DNA of 64,000 nucleotides, taken from the NCBI GenBank assembly GCA_005408345.1, contig SEMN01000174.1:434001-498000 (forward strand). Reading direction: 5' to 3'. Numbering within the stretch: position 1 is the stretch's first letter; each line of letters opens with the position of its first letter. The DNA is from Macquaria australasica. Its lineage: Eukaryota > Chordata > Actinopteri > Centrarchiformes > Percichthyidae. Of this stretch, positions 50,366 to 61,010 are shown piece by piece. The position numbers and the translations under genes are program-made. The notes under the pieces were generated by a model that was not told where the DNA came from, did no database searches, and saw nothing but the letters and a program-made list of their open reading frames with translations.

Positions 50366-50425
50366 GGCTAGGCTGTTTATGTAGGCGTGGAAACAAAGAA
50401 AGCAAGCTGTGGAGAATGGCGTTCA
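50366..50425 (-). repeat. Perfect 60-bp inverted repeat, right arm
   Basis: This arm starts 'ggctaggctgtttatgtagg' and ends 'gagaatggcgttca'. It sits in unique-looking DNA, so it is the more likely source of the copy at 49519-49578. Confidence 0.95.
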
Positions 50426-51358
50426 TACCTCCGCTGCAGAAAGTTTTTCCTCCTTTTATTCATTTTTTCCCCTCTAGGTTTGAAGCTGATGTGGTGACAG
50501 AACACTATAATGTATGCCTAGTATGTCACAGTGTCACTCCCCCAACCTTCGTTCTGATTATTGACCGCTGCAGAATCGCTGGGGCTTTAATTAGTGCTAG
50601 TGTAACTAATTGGCTTGCATGGAAGTGACATTGATGGTAGGAAAGAAAATGAATTAATGAGGAGAGGCACTGGCAGATTAAATGGAACTGCTAAAAAGTA
50701 AAAATGGATCTCTGATCTCCCAGTGAAATTGGCATTTACATCGAAAACAAAAAACAAAGTCATACACCCAACCGTACAGGGTCGTCTATATGTTGACTGC
50801 GTGGGTGGGTCGATGTGGGTGTCCATTACGTGTCTCTCTGTGTACATGTGTATTTATGTGTATATGTGACCCTCTGTGTGTGCAGACTTCATCAGAGCTC
50901 ACGTAACTAGATGTTCATTTAGTTGACAGCAGGAATCTCTCAAGCGCTGGGTATGCTTCGATGTAAAGTATGTTAACCTTTAAAACAAAGCCAGCCCTGG
51001 CCCCTCTCATTCTCCTGTAATTGCTTGCGCTGGGTAAGCACACTCGTCTGAAAAGGTTATCGTGTTCCTTGCCAGTTGTCATGATGAATGAGCAAACATA
51101 GCAGGAAATTAAATTTGGAAGTTTTAGAAAATCTGCCTCACACTAAACCGGCATGTAGTATTTGCACAAAATAATGCTGTTGTTTATTATTTGCAAATTA
51201 TGAAAAAGCAAACAAATAAAAAGGCAACACAGGCAGTCAGTAAATTAATACACTCAGGAAAGAAGGATGGATTCAAGACTTGCACTGCTGCTACATTAAT
51301 ATTCACTAGAGTCTAGTACAACTTGCAAGTCTCTGCTGACATATTCTGTTTTCTCTGG

Positions 51359-51379
51359 TGTGTGTGTGTGTGTGTGTGT
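51359..51379 (+). repeat. (TG)n microsatellite
   Basis: A TG array of about 10 units within the inferred intron. Confidence 0.95.
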
Positions 51380-52886
51380 TAAAATGCACAGCAATGATGA
51401 TGTATGTGTCTAGTGTGGATATAATTATGTCTGATGTGCACATCCATCTTTTGTGTGAGTCTGTAGATACAAGAGTGATAATGATGACAAAACAAACATA
51501 CTGTACACATTAAGTCTGGTCTGCATTAGATTTTGTGTTAGCGGGTCTATGAACACACAATTATTATGTGTGCATATGATTATGTGCAATGCACAAATTG
51601 TTTGCCTTGGTGAGTTAGAGAATCAGTGTGTGCATATGTGATCGCCGTGGTGCCTCCCTTGGGGGCAACAGATGCAATCATTCACGTCATATTTTGTCTG
51701 CATTGTTGCATGTTTGTGTGTTTGCACGTGTACATTTATTTGCATGCTTCCTTTTTATGTCATGTATTTATGCCTGTTTGCAGTAGAAGATTGAGCAGCC
51801 TGGGTGGTCTCAGTTAGACAGTAGGCAGCATTGATAAGCTGAAGGTGGAAGGTGAATGGCGGGTGAAGGCTGTTATTGCCAGAGGCTGGCTCAAGCTTCG
51901 GCACCACTGCCTGCTGGACCCTGAAAACTCATTTTGACAGATGCATCTCCTCCCTAGCTGTCAATGCGCGGTAGGGGGCTGATGACACTCGCTCGCCCAA
52001 GCGGCTCAGAGTAGCGTTAGCCGGCACCACATTGAGCAAACCTGCAATTTATACTTCTGCCCCAGGCATTGAGCTGAATAATGACATGCAAGAAGCAACC
52101 GCCATCTCACCATTCCCAGCACCAGACAGCCAGCTCCTACATTCCATGATGAACTTTATATTATTTTTTTCTATTCTTCACAACATATAGATGGTCTTGG
52201 CTGTGAGATGAGTTTCTGATGATCTAGGAAATGTTTTTATTTTCTGTCCTTGCGTAAAGTAATAGGACAATGTGCTCATTTCGTCATTTGTATTTACTGT
52301 ATTTGTGAGATTGATTGTTATGCTGTATCTCGGCAACTAGGCACACTTCGGGATCATCTTTTTTTCAACCATACAGATGCACTGTTTGCAGTACAGTGCA
52401 CAGTAATTTTTACAGCAGCAGTCTTCCCTTCTGCCACTGACCTGCTGGCAACAGTAGTCTCTAAATCTCCCATTTTCATTCCTTAGAAAGCCACATCCCC
52501 AGAGCCTGCTGTGTTCTCCCTGTCCAATCAAATATGCTACAACGCTGTTGTATTGATTCAGCTTCTCCCTTTCAAAATGTTAAGTCAGCTTACCAAAAGT
52601 GCCATTTACCATAGTGGAAGAAATTAATTCAGAATTATTTTGAATGTGTCAAAACAAACCATAAATAAAATGATTAAGAAATAAGCTTGGTTTTCCCCAC
52701 AAGTAGAATAAAAAACACATCTGCAATTCTTACAATTGACAATTGGCTCAGTGCCAGTGAATAGGAGGTGCTTTTCAGACCGCTGCCAACTGTTTTCTCT
52801 GTTTCTTTTTTCTCTTTTCAGATTACAGAGAGCAAACACAGAGGAGGTGACCCTTATCATATCCTGAAGGAGACGAGACATAGAGC

Positions 52887-52964
52887 ATGATCTTGTGTTT
52901 GTCTACAGTGCCAAAGATGAGCCAGGGAGAAGCCTCCATGGCCAGAGAATCATCGCCTTCCTAG
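52887..52964 (+). promoter_or_regulatory. Upstream ORF 1 in the b3galt2 leader (25 codons)
   Basis: It starts at the ATG in 'agagcatgatc' and ends at the TAG at 52962-52964, well before the main start. It contains two further in-frame ATGs. It could lower initiation at the main start; the effect is inferred. Confidence 0.6.
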
Positions 52965-53093
52965 CTCCATTAGGAGCCCTTTCAAACCTGCTCACAGCTG
53001 CACTGGGGGGCTCAAACGTTCCCCTGATTCCACCAGGAGGCTCACTCCAACCCATCTGCCAGCTCAGATAACCCTCTGACTGTTGGCAACCAC

Positions 53094-53210
53094 ATGTTTG
53101 AGGTGACTGTATGTGACCGCCGCCGCCCATTCTCGAGCAGCAGCAGCCTATTGCGACCCCGATCTGCACCATGCAGTGGAGACGGCGGCACTGTTGTCCC
53201 ATCAAGATGA
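53094..53210 (+). promoter_or_regulatory. Upstream ORF 2 overlapping the b3galt2 start (38 codons)
   Basis: The ATG in 'ccacatgtttg' opens a frame that passes through the main start codon out of frame and stops at the TGA at 53208-53210, forty bases inside the coding sequence. Ribosomes that use it cannot simply reinitiate at 53171, so it is potentially strongly repressive. Confidence 0.65.
53111..53116 (+). promoter_or_regulatory. Start-stop element (ATG TGA) in the b3galt2 leader
   Basis: Minimal upstream frame 'atgtga' inside uORF 2, 55 bases before the main start. Start-stop elements can stall initiating ribosomes; the role here is inferred. Confidence 0.55.
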
Positions 53211-54502
53211 CCTGGACCGTCAAGCGTTCGCTCTTCCGGACCCATGTTGCCGGCCTCCTCTCACTGGCTCTGCTCTTCACCCTCTTCTTATTTTTCAGTC
53301 ACCAGGACTGGCTGCCGGGACGCAGTGGGCCCCGGGAAAACCCACTGGCCTACACCGTTAGGGGCTTCCGCAGCCCCAAGGGAGAAGCCAACCAGAGCAA
53401 CTCCCTGAGGAGCCTGTGGAGGGAGACAGGATATGTAGCGCCAAAGCCGCTGCTCAACCTCAGCTCTCAGCAGGCGGAGGGAGCAGCGGGAGAGGCAGCA
53501 GGAGGAGGAGGAGGGGGAGGAGGAGGAGCCAGGATGGGCGTAATGGGGCTTGGGGACTCCATGAGCACTAACAACAGTTTACAGAAGGAGATGGGTGTGG
53601 GAGGGAGGCTCAGCGCTCAGCCATACCGCTACATTCTGAATGAGCCCTTCAAGTGCAGGGACAGCACGCCCTTCCTCATCCTCCTCATCGCTGCAGAACC
53701 TGGCCAGACTGATGCCCGTAACGCCATCCGCCAGACATGGGGGAATGAGAGCATAGCAATGGGCCTGGTGTTCGTTCGTCTTTTCCTGCTCGGGACAGGA
53801 AAGAGCTCGGACACCTTCCTCCAGAGCAGCATAGAAGAAGAGAGCCATGTTTACCATGACATCATCCAACAGGACTATCATGACACATACTACAACCTGA
53901 CCATCAAAACCCTGATGGGCATGAACTGGGTGGCCACCTATTGCCCACACGCCTCCTATGTGATGAAGACAGACAGTGACATGTTTGTCAATACTGAGTA
54001 TCTCATCCAAAAGCTGCTGAAGCCCGAGCTGCCTCCCAAGCAGAGGTACTTCACCGGCTACCTGATGAGGGGTTATGCACCAAACCGAAACAAGGACAGT
54101 AAGTGGTACATGCCGCCAGAGCTGTACCCAAGCGAGCGCTACCCGATATTCTGCTCCGGCACGGGGTACGTGTTCTCAGGGGACATGGCTGAGCTGATCT
54201 ACCAGGCCTCTCTCAGCATACGCAGGCTGCACCTGGAGGACGTTTATGTGGGGATCTGCCTGGCGAAGCTGCGCATCGACCCTGCGCCCCCTCCCAACGA
54301 GTTCCTCTTCAACCATTGGAGGGTGTCTTACTCCAGTTGTAAGTACAGCCACCTGATCACATCCCATCAGTTTCACCCCAATGAACTCATCAAGTACTGG
54401 AACCACCTGCAGAGCAACAAGCACAACGCCTGTATCAACATGGCCAAGGAAAAGAACGGCAGGTACAGACACCGAAAGTTTCACGGAGAGAGGCCTCCTT
54501 GA
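53171..54502 (+). CDS. b3galt2: Beta-1,3-galactosyltransferase 2
   Basis: This Golgi type II membrane enzyme of family GT31 transfers galactose from UDP-Gal to terminal GlcNAc in a beta-1,3 linkage (type 1 chains). The 443 residues fit the family; the human protein is about 422. A short basic cytosolic tail (1-25) is followed by a signal-anchor helix at about 26-43 (VAGLLSLALLFTLFLFF). A variable stem to about residue 150 contains nine glycines at 111-119. The catalytic domain then has RQTWGNE (187-193), the metal/UDP-binding DSD (268-270), FTGYLMRGYAPNRNKDSKWY (294-313), FCSGTGYVFSGD (327-338) and EDVYVG (356-361). N-glycosylation sites are possible at N96, N134, N192 and N242. Compared with the mammalian protein, which as I recall ends RHRKLH, there is a short C-terminal extension (GERPP). 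The frame is intact and in a single exon. The catalytic half follows mammalian B3GALT2 almost residue for residue, so paralogues B3GALT1 and B3GALT5 are unlikely. Confidence 0.97.
   Translation: MQWRRRHCCPIKMTWTVKRSLFRTHVAGLLSLALLFTLFLFFSHQDWLPGRSGPRENPLAYTVRGFRSPKGEANQSNSLRSLWRETGYVAPKPLLNLSSQQAEGAAGEAAGGGGGGGGGARMGVMGLGDSMSTNNSLQKEMGVGGRLSAQPYRYILNEPFKCRDSTPFLILLIAAEPGQTDARNAIRQTWGNESIAMGLVFVRLFLLGTGKSSDTFLQSSIEEESHVYHDIIQQDYHDTYYNLTIKTLMGMNWVATYCPHASYVMKTDSDMFVNTEYLIQKLLKPELPPKQRYFTGYLMRGYAPNRNKDSKWYMPPELYPSERYPIFCSGTGYVFSGDMAELIYQASLSIRRLHLEDVYVGICLAKLRIDPAPPPNEFLFNHWRVSYSSCKYSHLITSHQFHPNELIKYWNHLQSNKHNACINMAKEKNGRYRHRKFHGERPP
53501..53527 (+). repeat. In-frame GGA/GGG triplet repeat (Gly9) in b3galt2
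   Basis: Nine glycine codons in a row, mostly GGA, occur in the luminal stem. Neighbouring 'gcagcaggaggagg' shows the surrounding region is also low-complexity. Length variation by replication slippage is likely. Confidence 0.95.
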
Positions 54503-55240
54503 TGCATCCTGTGACGACCACCCGCCTCAAAAAAGGGAGATGGGCGCACTGTAACCACAGCCGGTGGAAGGCATGTTGAACTCAGCACTATATACTATAT
54601 GGGGAAAAGCACATTGTTTTTGGTATTGTGTACAGTCGATGATCTAAACTATTTTTTTAATTTGAGAAAAAAAGTATCGTAAACCTGTTGAGCTATTTCT
54701 AAAAAAGAGATTGGAGGACAAGTCTGTGTGATATGGGTCATGCAGAAAAAGTGCTGCTGCTTAATCGTGTTTATGATAATTCAGGTGCCAACAGAAAGGT
54801 GGTAATTCATGCTACAGTTAATGTGAGGGCTCTCCTCTAAAGGGTAGTACAGTATGTCGTACTCTACAAATCTAAAAAAAAAAAAAAAATTAAGACACAA
54901 TTGTGTTTACACAGACAAAGGGAAATGCACATGTATTATGTCGAAAGTTACACTACCTAAATATGAATGAAAGTATCTTTGACGTTGACCAGTTATGCTG
55001 CCCTGTTTCTCAGTGTTTACTTTACAGACGTATCAAAGAATAGGATTCTAAAGAGAAGGTTTATCTGTCATATACTGTATTTTATTTTAAAAGATCAACA
55101 TGAAAGCACTCAGAATCACATCAGAGATGACTGAGATTGTATTTTTTAAAGCTTTACATTGAGTATGACTGCACTTGAGCAAATGTGCAATGAATCAATT
55201 AACAATTAAATGTATTGAATTCATTTTGTTTGCAGTTGTG
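54503..55240 (+). terminator. b3galt2: b3galt2 3' UTR and poly(A) signal
   Basis: AT-rich DNA follows the TGA stop. A variant poly(A) signal ATTAAA lies at 55205-55210. It is followed about 20-30 bases later by a GT-rich stretch, 'gcagttgtgtgtgtgattt', the usual arrangement of a cleavage site. A 16-nt A run at about 54875 is not preceded by a convincing signal. Longer transcripts are possible. Confidence 0.55.
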
Positions 55241-55966
55241 TGTGTGATTTATATGGGACCCTTTCATAAATTCAACCACCTTTAGTATAATTTTCATTGA
55301 CTTTCATTGGACTCCCTTTGTGATGATGTATACATATTGATGATTTACTTACAACTAATTCAAAAAGAGCTGCACCACACAAACTAGTTTTTACATAGAG
55401 GTTAGTTGTTACTAGATTTACACCCAGTGACTGCCAGGTGTAACTGCTGCGTAGCAAACTGAACTAGCTAGCTGTTAACTAACGAAACTATTAGCCTACC
55501 TTGTTAATATTAACCCATTTTGATTGAAGAGTAAAAAGTAATATGGTCAACACATCTGACCTGACACTTCCAAATGCTGTTTAATAACAATGTAAACTGG
55601 GAAGGTTAAAATTACATTTCACAAAAATAACTAAATAAAACTATAAATTACAAAACATTATTCTATCTTTAGGTTAGCATAATTGGATATTTCCCTCTAA
55701 TTGTGAAATGAATGCTAACTCTGAAACCCTTATTTCTCTATGTAAGCACATATAAATAAAACAAAGTTATATTAACAAGTTCACAAAATTTAATGCATCA
55801 TTTGGCCCATTACAATTGTTTTGGCAGTTATGTGACAGCTACAGTGAGTTTCTGTTATGTGACGGCTTGTGTTTCTGTTCATAGTTGATTACTTTGGATT
55901 TGATGGCGCTTAATATGTTTCCTAGCAACAAATTCACACAAGTCGCTGCTAGCTAAGACATTTCTT
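55241..55966. other. Unique AT-rich DNA, no gene seen
   Basis: Nothing was recognised apart from short AT-rich stretches. Confidence 0.5.
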
Positions 55967-56371
55967 AAGGCCAGTTCAGATCAAAGATTCGCGACGAGAC
56001 GAAACCGTTTTAGAACGTCGCAGGAAAAAGTTGCAGCGGTGTGAACTGGTCTCAGCGCCTGGTCGCCTGCGACTCTGCTTGTCAAGTCGCCAGCGGTTAG
56101 TTTTAGAACATAAGGCACATCACTTGTTTCAATAGCCAATCAGCAATTACAAACACTCAGGTTGTTATAGCTTTCTCATCAATTAAGTATAGCCTACTTT
56201 CTTTATTACACTGATTATTAATACAGTTAAATCCCGGTGAGTTAATGAAAGTATCCACGCTGTGCCTGCTGTGCGTAATATTACGCATAGTTTTGGAGAG
56301 GTGTGAGTGCATGTCTATTGAGTTTGTCTGAGCAGAAAACACAAGTGAAAATGATTTATTTATATATTTAA

Positions 56372-56437
<66 letters not shown>

Positions 56438-56626
56438 ATATCCTATAATATCCTGTCTCAAGTTCACGGCATAAATTTACATAAGCCCCCTGGATATTCT
56501 GTTGAAGCACCCATGGACGGCTCCAAATTCACGACCCTCTCATTTTTTGTATATTTTCGCCGTTTCATCAATACTAAAAATGCAACTGTAGCAAGTAACT
56601 CACTCTCACTATCGTCATGGCCTTTA
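55967..56626. mobile_element. hAT-like MITE, degraded second copy
   Basis: It starts 'aaggccagttcagatcaaag' and shares 'ttttagaacgtcgcagg', 'gttgcagcggtgtgaactgg' and 'agcaagtaactcactctcac' with the copy at 26954-27292. The right terminus is eroded to 'catggccttt'. About 300 extra bases in the middle include a large AT microsatellite. Confidence 0.8.
56359..56441 (+). repeat. (AT)n microsatellite
   Basis: About 80 bases of AT with a few 'ttta' interruptions, inside the degraded MITE. Confidence 0.95.
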
Positions 56627-56651
56627 AGTTTTATTGGTGCAACATGAAATT

Positions 56652-56697
56652 TCCCAGCTGTGGGACAATGAAAGGCTTATCTTATCTTATCTTATTT
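56652..56697 (+). repeat. LINE-type 3' tail fragment
   Basis: 'cagctgtgggacaatgaaag' is followed by 'gcttatcttatcttatctta'. It is the same tail type as at 43425-43475. Confidence 0.7.
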
Positions 56698-57276
56698 AAT
56701 GAATCACTAGTTTTAAACTACACAAAAACATAGTGATGGTTTAATGAATAGCTGGTGCATCCCAGTCCAGGATCCTTTAGATGCCATGCCATTTGTTTGG
56801 GGACCGTGTGATCCAAAGAATGTATCCTTCACTTCTTTTTTTGAGTGCCCAGACTTCTCTTTTTTGTTTCCCCTTGTATGACTGTCAGTGGTTGCATTGT
56901 TACTGAACAATCGTGCCATCTAAAAACATAATTCCGAACAAACAAGGCAAATAACGTGGATTTTCTGCAAACAAAACCACTGACTGTTAAAAAAAGGTAA
57001 TATTGTATTCAGTGGACCTTGGAGAGAAATGCATTTTCCAAATAGAAAAGCAAAACATTCAGAGAAGTTCAGGTCAGGTAGAAACAATGTGAAAACAACC
57101 AATCTCAAGGCTGAGTGATGAGAAATTAATTAAACATTGAACTCTTCAGTGTCCCCAGGAGAATATAAAATATTCTGCAGCAAAACACCTAAGTTTAGAT
57201 TTTAATTAAAAATGAATGCATATGATTTTGAAAGGCTGCCAGTGTTACACCAGATGGAACTGAACTTTCAGCCTGC

Positions 57277-57347
<71 letters not shown>

Positions 57348-60300
57348 TGTGTGTGTATGTGTTGGGGTGGAGGGGGGCAATAAATATATACACACTCCAG
57401 TGCTCAGGGCCACCAACAAAAAGAGCATATATAATTGGGTGATGACTTTAAACAGCATACATCAGATAAAAATAATCTAAATAAACTAATGGAGAGCAGG
57501 AACTCTTGCACTTTTTCCACATACTTCACTACACATCTGTCAGTCTCGTTTTAATTACCTATACGTTTGAGTGATTCTGTTTAGGGAGCTGTAAAATGGG
57601 TAAAGTTCACACAATGGTGTATTTTAAGCCGCTAATCACTAAGCAGAAGCATCTTAAGGGAGGAGGAAGCTGAAAGGTAAAGACAGCAGAGAGAGAATAT
57701 CAAGATGTTCATCCCAGATAAACTGCACAGCGCAAAGAATTATTTCATGCTGGAGCCACAGGCAAGGAAACAACAGCTGTATTTGTTACTTTATATGCAG
57801 TCATGTAAGAGTTTATACCATCGTATCGACCTCGGTTCAACAGTTATCTACAGTTTAGGAAGATTTCTAGAAGTGATCCCTATAGTATTTAGTACATAGT
57901 TTTTACTGGTTCCTTGAAAAGAGGTGTGAGACTCAGAAACTACTGTAGTACTCCTACTGTATAAAGACAGAGGTACAGGAGAAGCTCACTGTTGTACTAA
58001 AATCTAGATTGTTCACCGATGCTCCAGTCTACTCCATCTACTATGATGGTGCAAAGTAGATTCTGACAGTATAAGGTACAAATTTGCACCAATTTAGCAG
58101 GACGCAAAGGTACAGTTAAAGGCATTAGTTAAGGTGCCTTAATGGCTTAGAAATACAGGAAGTGACATGAAACAGAAACAAGAAAGTAAAAGGCAGGAGT
58201 GGACTCCAAAGACAAGAGGTGCTTTCTGTCGTTTACAAAAATCTGGGACAGACATTAAGCTTACCTCATATCACTATGGTTTCACACTTTCTAACATTGT
58301 AACTAGCTTTGCCTTTTCCTTAAAAAATAAATTAGGTGATGTACTATTAATGCCTTGGTTACCTGAAGTCAGGCTTGATAATGAGGAGTTTCAGAATTTC
58401 ATTGAGCTGGCTGCTGTTGACTTCACTCAGGTATGGCAGTGTTTGTTTAGAAGTACGTTAAGGTCAAAAGGAGCCACATCATGTGGAATAGATCCCAATC
58501 ATAACCAACATTGCTCAGTAGATATTTGTACATAGCCCCATACCTGTGTGCAATTTGGTAAAGTTTAAGTCCAATTTTGGCCAACACCTTTTGAATCACC
58601 AATCTCTTTTCCCCAAATTCTGCTCCATTTAAACCAACTTTAACACTATTTCTATTGTTGTATACCAGGTATATTGTATGTATTTACTGCCATACAAAAT
58701 GTCTTTAGCCTTCATTCATGGAACCTTTTTTCTTTTTGGCAGAAACTCATATCTAAACCTAAGCTTATCATTTTGTCATGTTGAGACCAAATGGCTTGTT
58801 GAGACCTAAGCAACACAATGAAAAACATGTGTCAAGACTGTCTACAGCAAAATGATTGAGAGGCATAAAAATATTATCTGAACCCTTACAAAGTAAATCA
58901 AACTGAATCAAAGTTCATGTCTGACCTTGGAAATTGAAAACACAAGCACGTAAATGGACTTTAATTTAAGATTTATTTTGTCCTAACTAATTCACTGTTT
59001 CCTTTCATTCTGGTTGGTAAAATCCACCCCATCATACAGTAGATAGGCAGCCCTCTCAGCCATGTGGCTCCCTTGACTCTCAACCACTGCCTCCAACAAA
59101 AGCTGAGAGATCAGCCTGTGTTTTGGCCACAGCAGTGGTGGAGAGCTTCACCAAATTGCAAGCTCTAATAGCTGTGCCTCTTGCTGCTTCACTGACGTGA
59201 CTGTGGTATCAAGTGAAGGGTTACAGTGTGTATATGAGGGGTTTCTTCTGCCGGTTTAAATCAGTTATAAGTAAAAAGTCAAAATATTCATGTGTCACTA
59301 ACAATGCACTGACCAGTCTTTAGGTCTTTCATTAAACCAAACCTGTAGTCGCCACATAGGCGAACCAGGAAATCCAATCTCTTTCTGAAAACTCCTGTCA
59401 TTGGACAACAGTGCAATTCACGAAAAACTCAACTGGTCCCAGGTATTCATCACCATCCATTAATAATGATTAAAGTCATGACTCAAAGCGAGAGGATATT
59501 GGGAACAAGGTTTGGTATCATTCATGCATGTCCTATGCAATCAGGGCGCCAGATTACCAGCATCCGGCCGCACTCAGCCCTTCAACAAATGATGAAAACG
59601 AGAGAGGGCGGGGGGAGGAAAAAGGATTGGGAAAAAGGCTAAAAGAGGTGAGAGGAAAAACTGAGGCAGAGATAGATTGACTGGTCTGCTACTGGAGAGA
59701 GGAAGAAGCATTGCTGGAAGAAGTGTAGGAAAGCAGGTAGCAAAGCAGTGAAGGCAGGCGACTGTAAAAGAGGAAAGGATGAGGAGGAAGGAGAAAAATA
59801 GCAGCAAGGAGGTAGTGATGAATAAAGGGGAAAGGAGCAGTGACTGATCAGTATTGAAAACTTGTGCGGCTGTAAACGTGGTATAAAAGGCTAACAGTGG
59901 AAACGGATTGAGATGTCTGCCATGATGGAGTGGAGGCTGTGGCCCGGCTTTAACATCACAGCTCACTGTTCCTCAGAAACCAGAGAAGAGAAAATACACT
60001 TGAGGAAGAGACAAATCTCCTGACCTTTCCATATCTGCCAGGGCTGGAACCTGACTAATGCCTCTCTGTGGGCATGACTGATGAATCCTACTGGACGTTT
60101 TAGTTGAAGAATAACTGAATTTGACAAAGGAAATGATAAATGTCACCTGCTGCAACTGAAAAACCACTAGCTCATTTCCGCAGCAGGGAAATAAACATGT
60201 TAAAGCACAGAAAATGGATTTGTATGATAACGAATGCTGCCTACAAAGCCAAAATGCAGCAACTACATATTTGATCAGAACTGAGTTAAGACAAGAATTT

Positions 60301-60559
60301 GATTTACCGACTTCTTTTTTTTAACCATATAAAAAAAGTGTATCCAATAGAAGAGGCCTATGATTATAATGAAAACTGCGTTTAACAAATCTTAAAACTA
60401 AGCCAAACCACAGTAAATGCACTCTGGTATTGTAAAGCAAGAGAACTATGTTAAGTTTAAGCTCGCTGCAATAGCTATGGCTAGCCTTGGCTAAAACTAA
60501 ATTCACTTACTTTTCCCCCTACTGTTTCCTGTAATTGAAAAATAGAAATTTTGATGAAC
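56698..60559. other. Gene-poor DNA
   Basis: No gene could be supported. It contains the GT microsatellite at 57281-57362, a purine-rich stretch at 59575-59860 and an unidentified 122-codon frame at 58167-58535 (MKQKQESK...). That frame contains a 'cactcaggtatgg' donor-like site but no recognisable domain. A frame of this length is expected by chance. Confidence 0.5.
57281..57362 (+). repeat. Long (GT)n microsatellite
   Basis: About 60 uninterrupted bases of GT are followed by 'gcgcgtgtgtgtgtatgtgt'. It is the longest dinucleotide array in the window. Confidence 0.98.
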
Positions 60560-60599
60560 TGACATATTGGTAATTTAGTTTATTACCACACAGCCAGGC

Positions 60600-61010
60600 A
60601 GCAGCTAAAACTACTGTAGAGGATAAATGGCCTAACACCTGCTAAACTAGCTAAAAGGAAACAATAGTTCAGTTTAGCAGGGTAAAAGTAACTGCCATCG
60701 AGGAATTAACATGTAACATTGTAGATGAATTCATTATATTTCAATAACAAATGGTAGTCAGACCAACAGATTTGAATAAGCAACACTCGTCAGTCCTGCT
60801 AAAAGACTGAATTAACATCAAAATCACATACGTATTAAATTGTATAGTCATTTAATTTAATTTATTTATGTTTCAATAAACTGTAAATACAAAAAACAAA
60901 AGGTAGACTGACCGACAGATTTGAACACTCACAAAAGTCCTGCTAAAAGGTAACTAGCCTAGCTTAGCAGAGTAAGCTAACAACTGCCATCTCAGCCTCT
61001 GACCTTATCC
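60600..61010 (+). repeat. Diverged tandem duplication, ~200-250 bp unit
   Basis: Two units share 'ttagcagggtaaaagtaact' / 'ttagcagagtaagctaac', 'aactgccatc', 'acagatttgaa' and 'gtcctgctaaaag'. They are diverged enough to be old. Confidence 0.55.

Larger units (their letters stand above)
45025..52821 (+). other. b3galt2: Inferred 5'-UTR intron of b3galt2
   Basis: It runs from the donor 'ggtacgc' to a strong acceptor at 52821, preceded by the pyrimidine tract 'gtttcttttttctcttttca'. It holds repeats at 46071-46682, 47235-48022 and 49150-49710. It also has possible regulatory patches at about 50560-50680 ('ggctttaattagtgctagtg') and 51850-52110. The exact donor is uncertain, so the left edge is provisional. 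Confidence 0.5.
52822..53170 (+). other. b3galt2: b3galt2 exon 2, 5' UTR part
   Basis: It begins after the acceptor AG at 52820-52821 with 'attacagagagcaaaca' and runs to the start codon. It contains three upstream start codons (52887, 53094 and 53111) described separately. The start at 53171 is chosen because 'gcaccatgc' has the favoured A at -3 and the encoded N-terminus (MQWRRRHCC) closely matches vertebrate B3GALT2. Confidence 0.75.

Noticed and set aside
49361..50628. Shared peptide LGCLCRRGNKESKLWRMAF in two frames
   Set aside because: It is explained by the exact 60-bp inverted DNA copy; the peptide continues differently on both sides and matches no known protein.
53113..53361. 82-codon + strand frame overlapping the b3galt2 start
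   Set aside because: It lacks an ATG at its start (GTG) and is an out-of-frame shadow of GC-rich coding sequence.
53579..54010. 143-codon - strand frame opposite b3galt2
   Set aside because: It is the antisense shadow of the strongly biased catalytic-domain coding sequence.
59574..59966. 130-codon - strand frame rich in Leu/Ser/Phe
   Set aside because: It comes from a purine-rich stretch read on the opposite strand; it looks membrane-like only because of composition.
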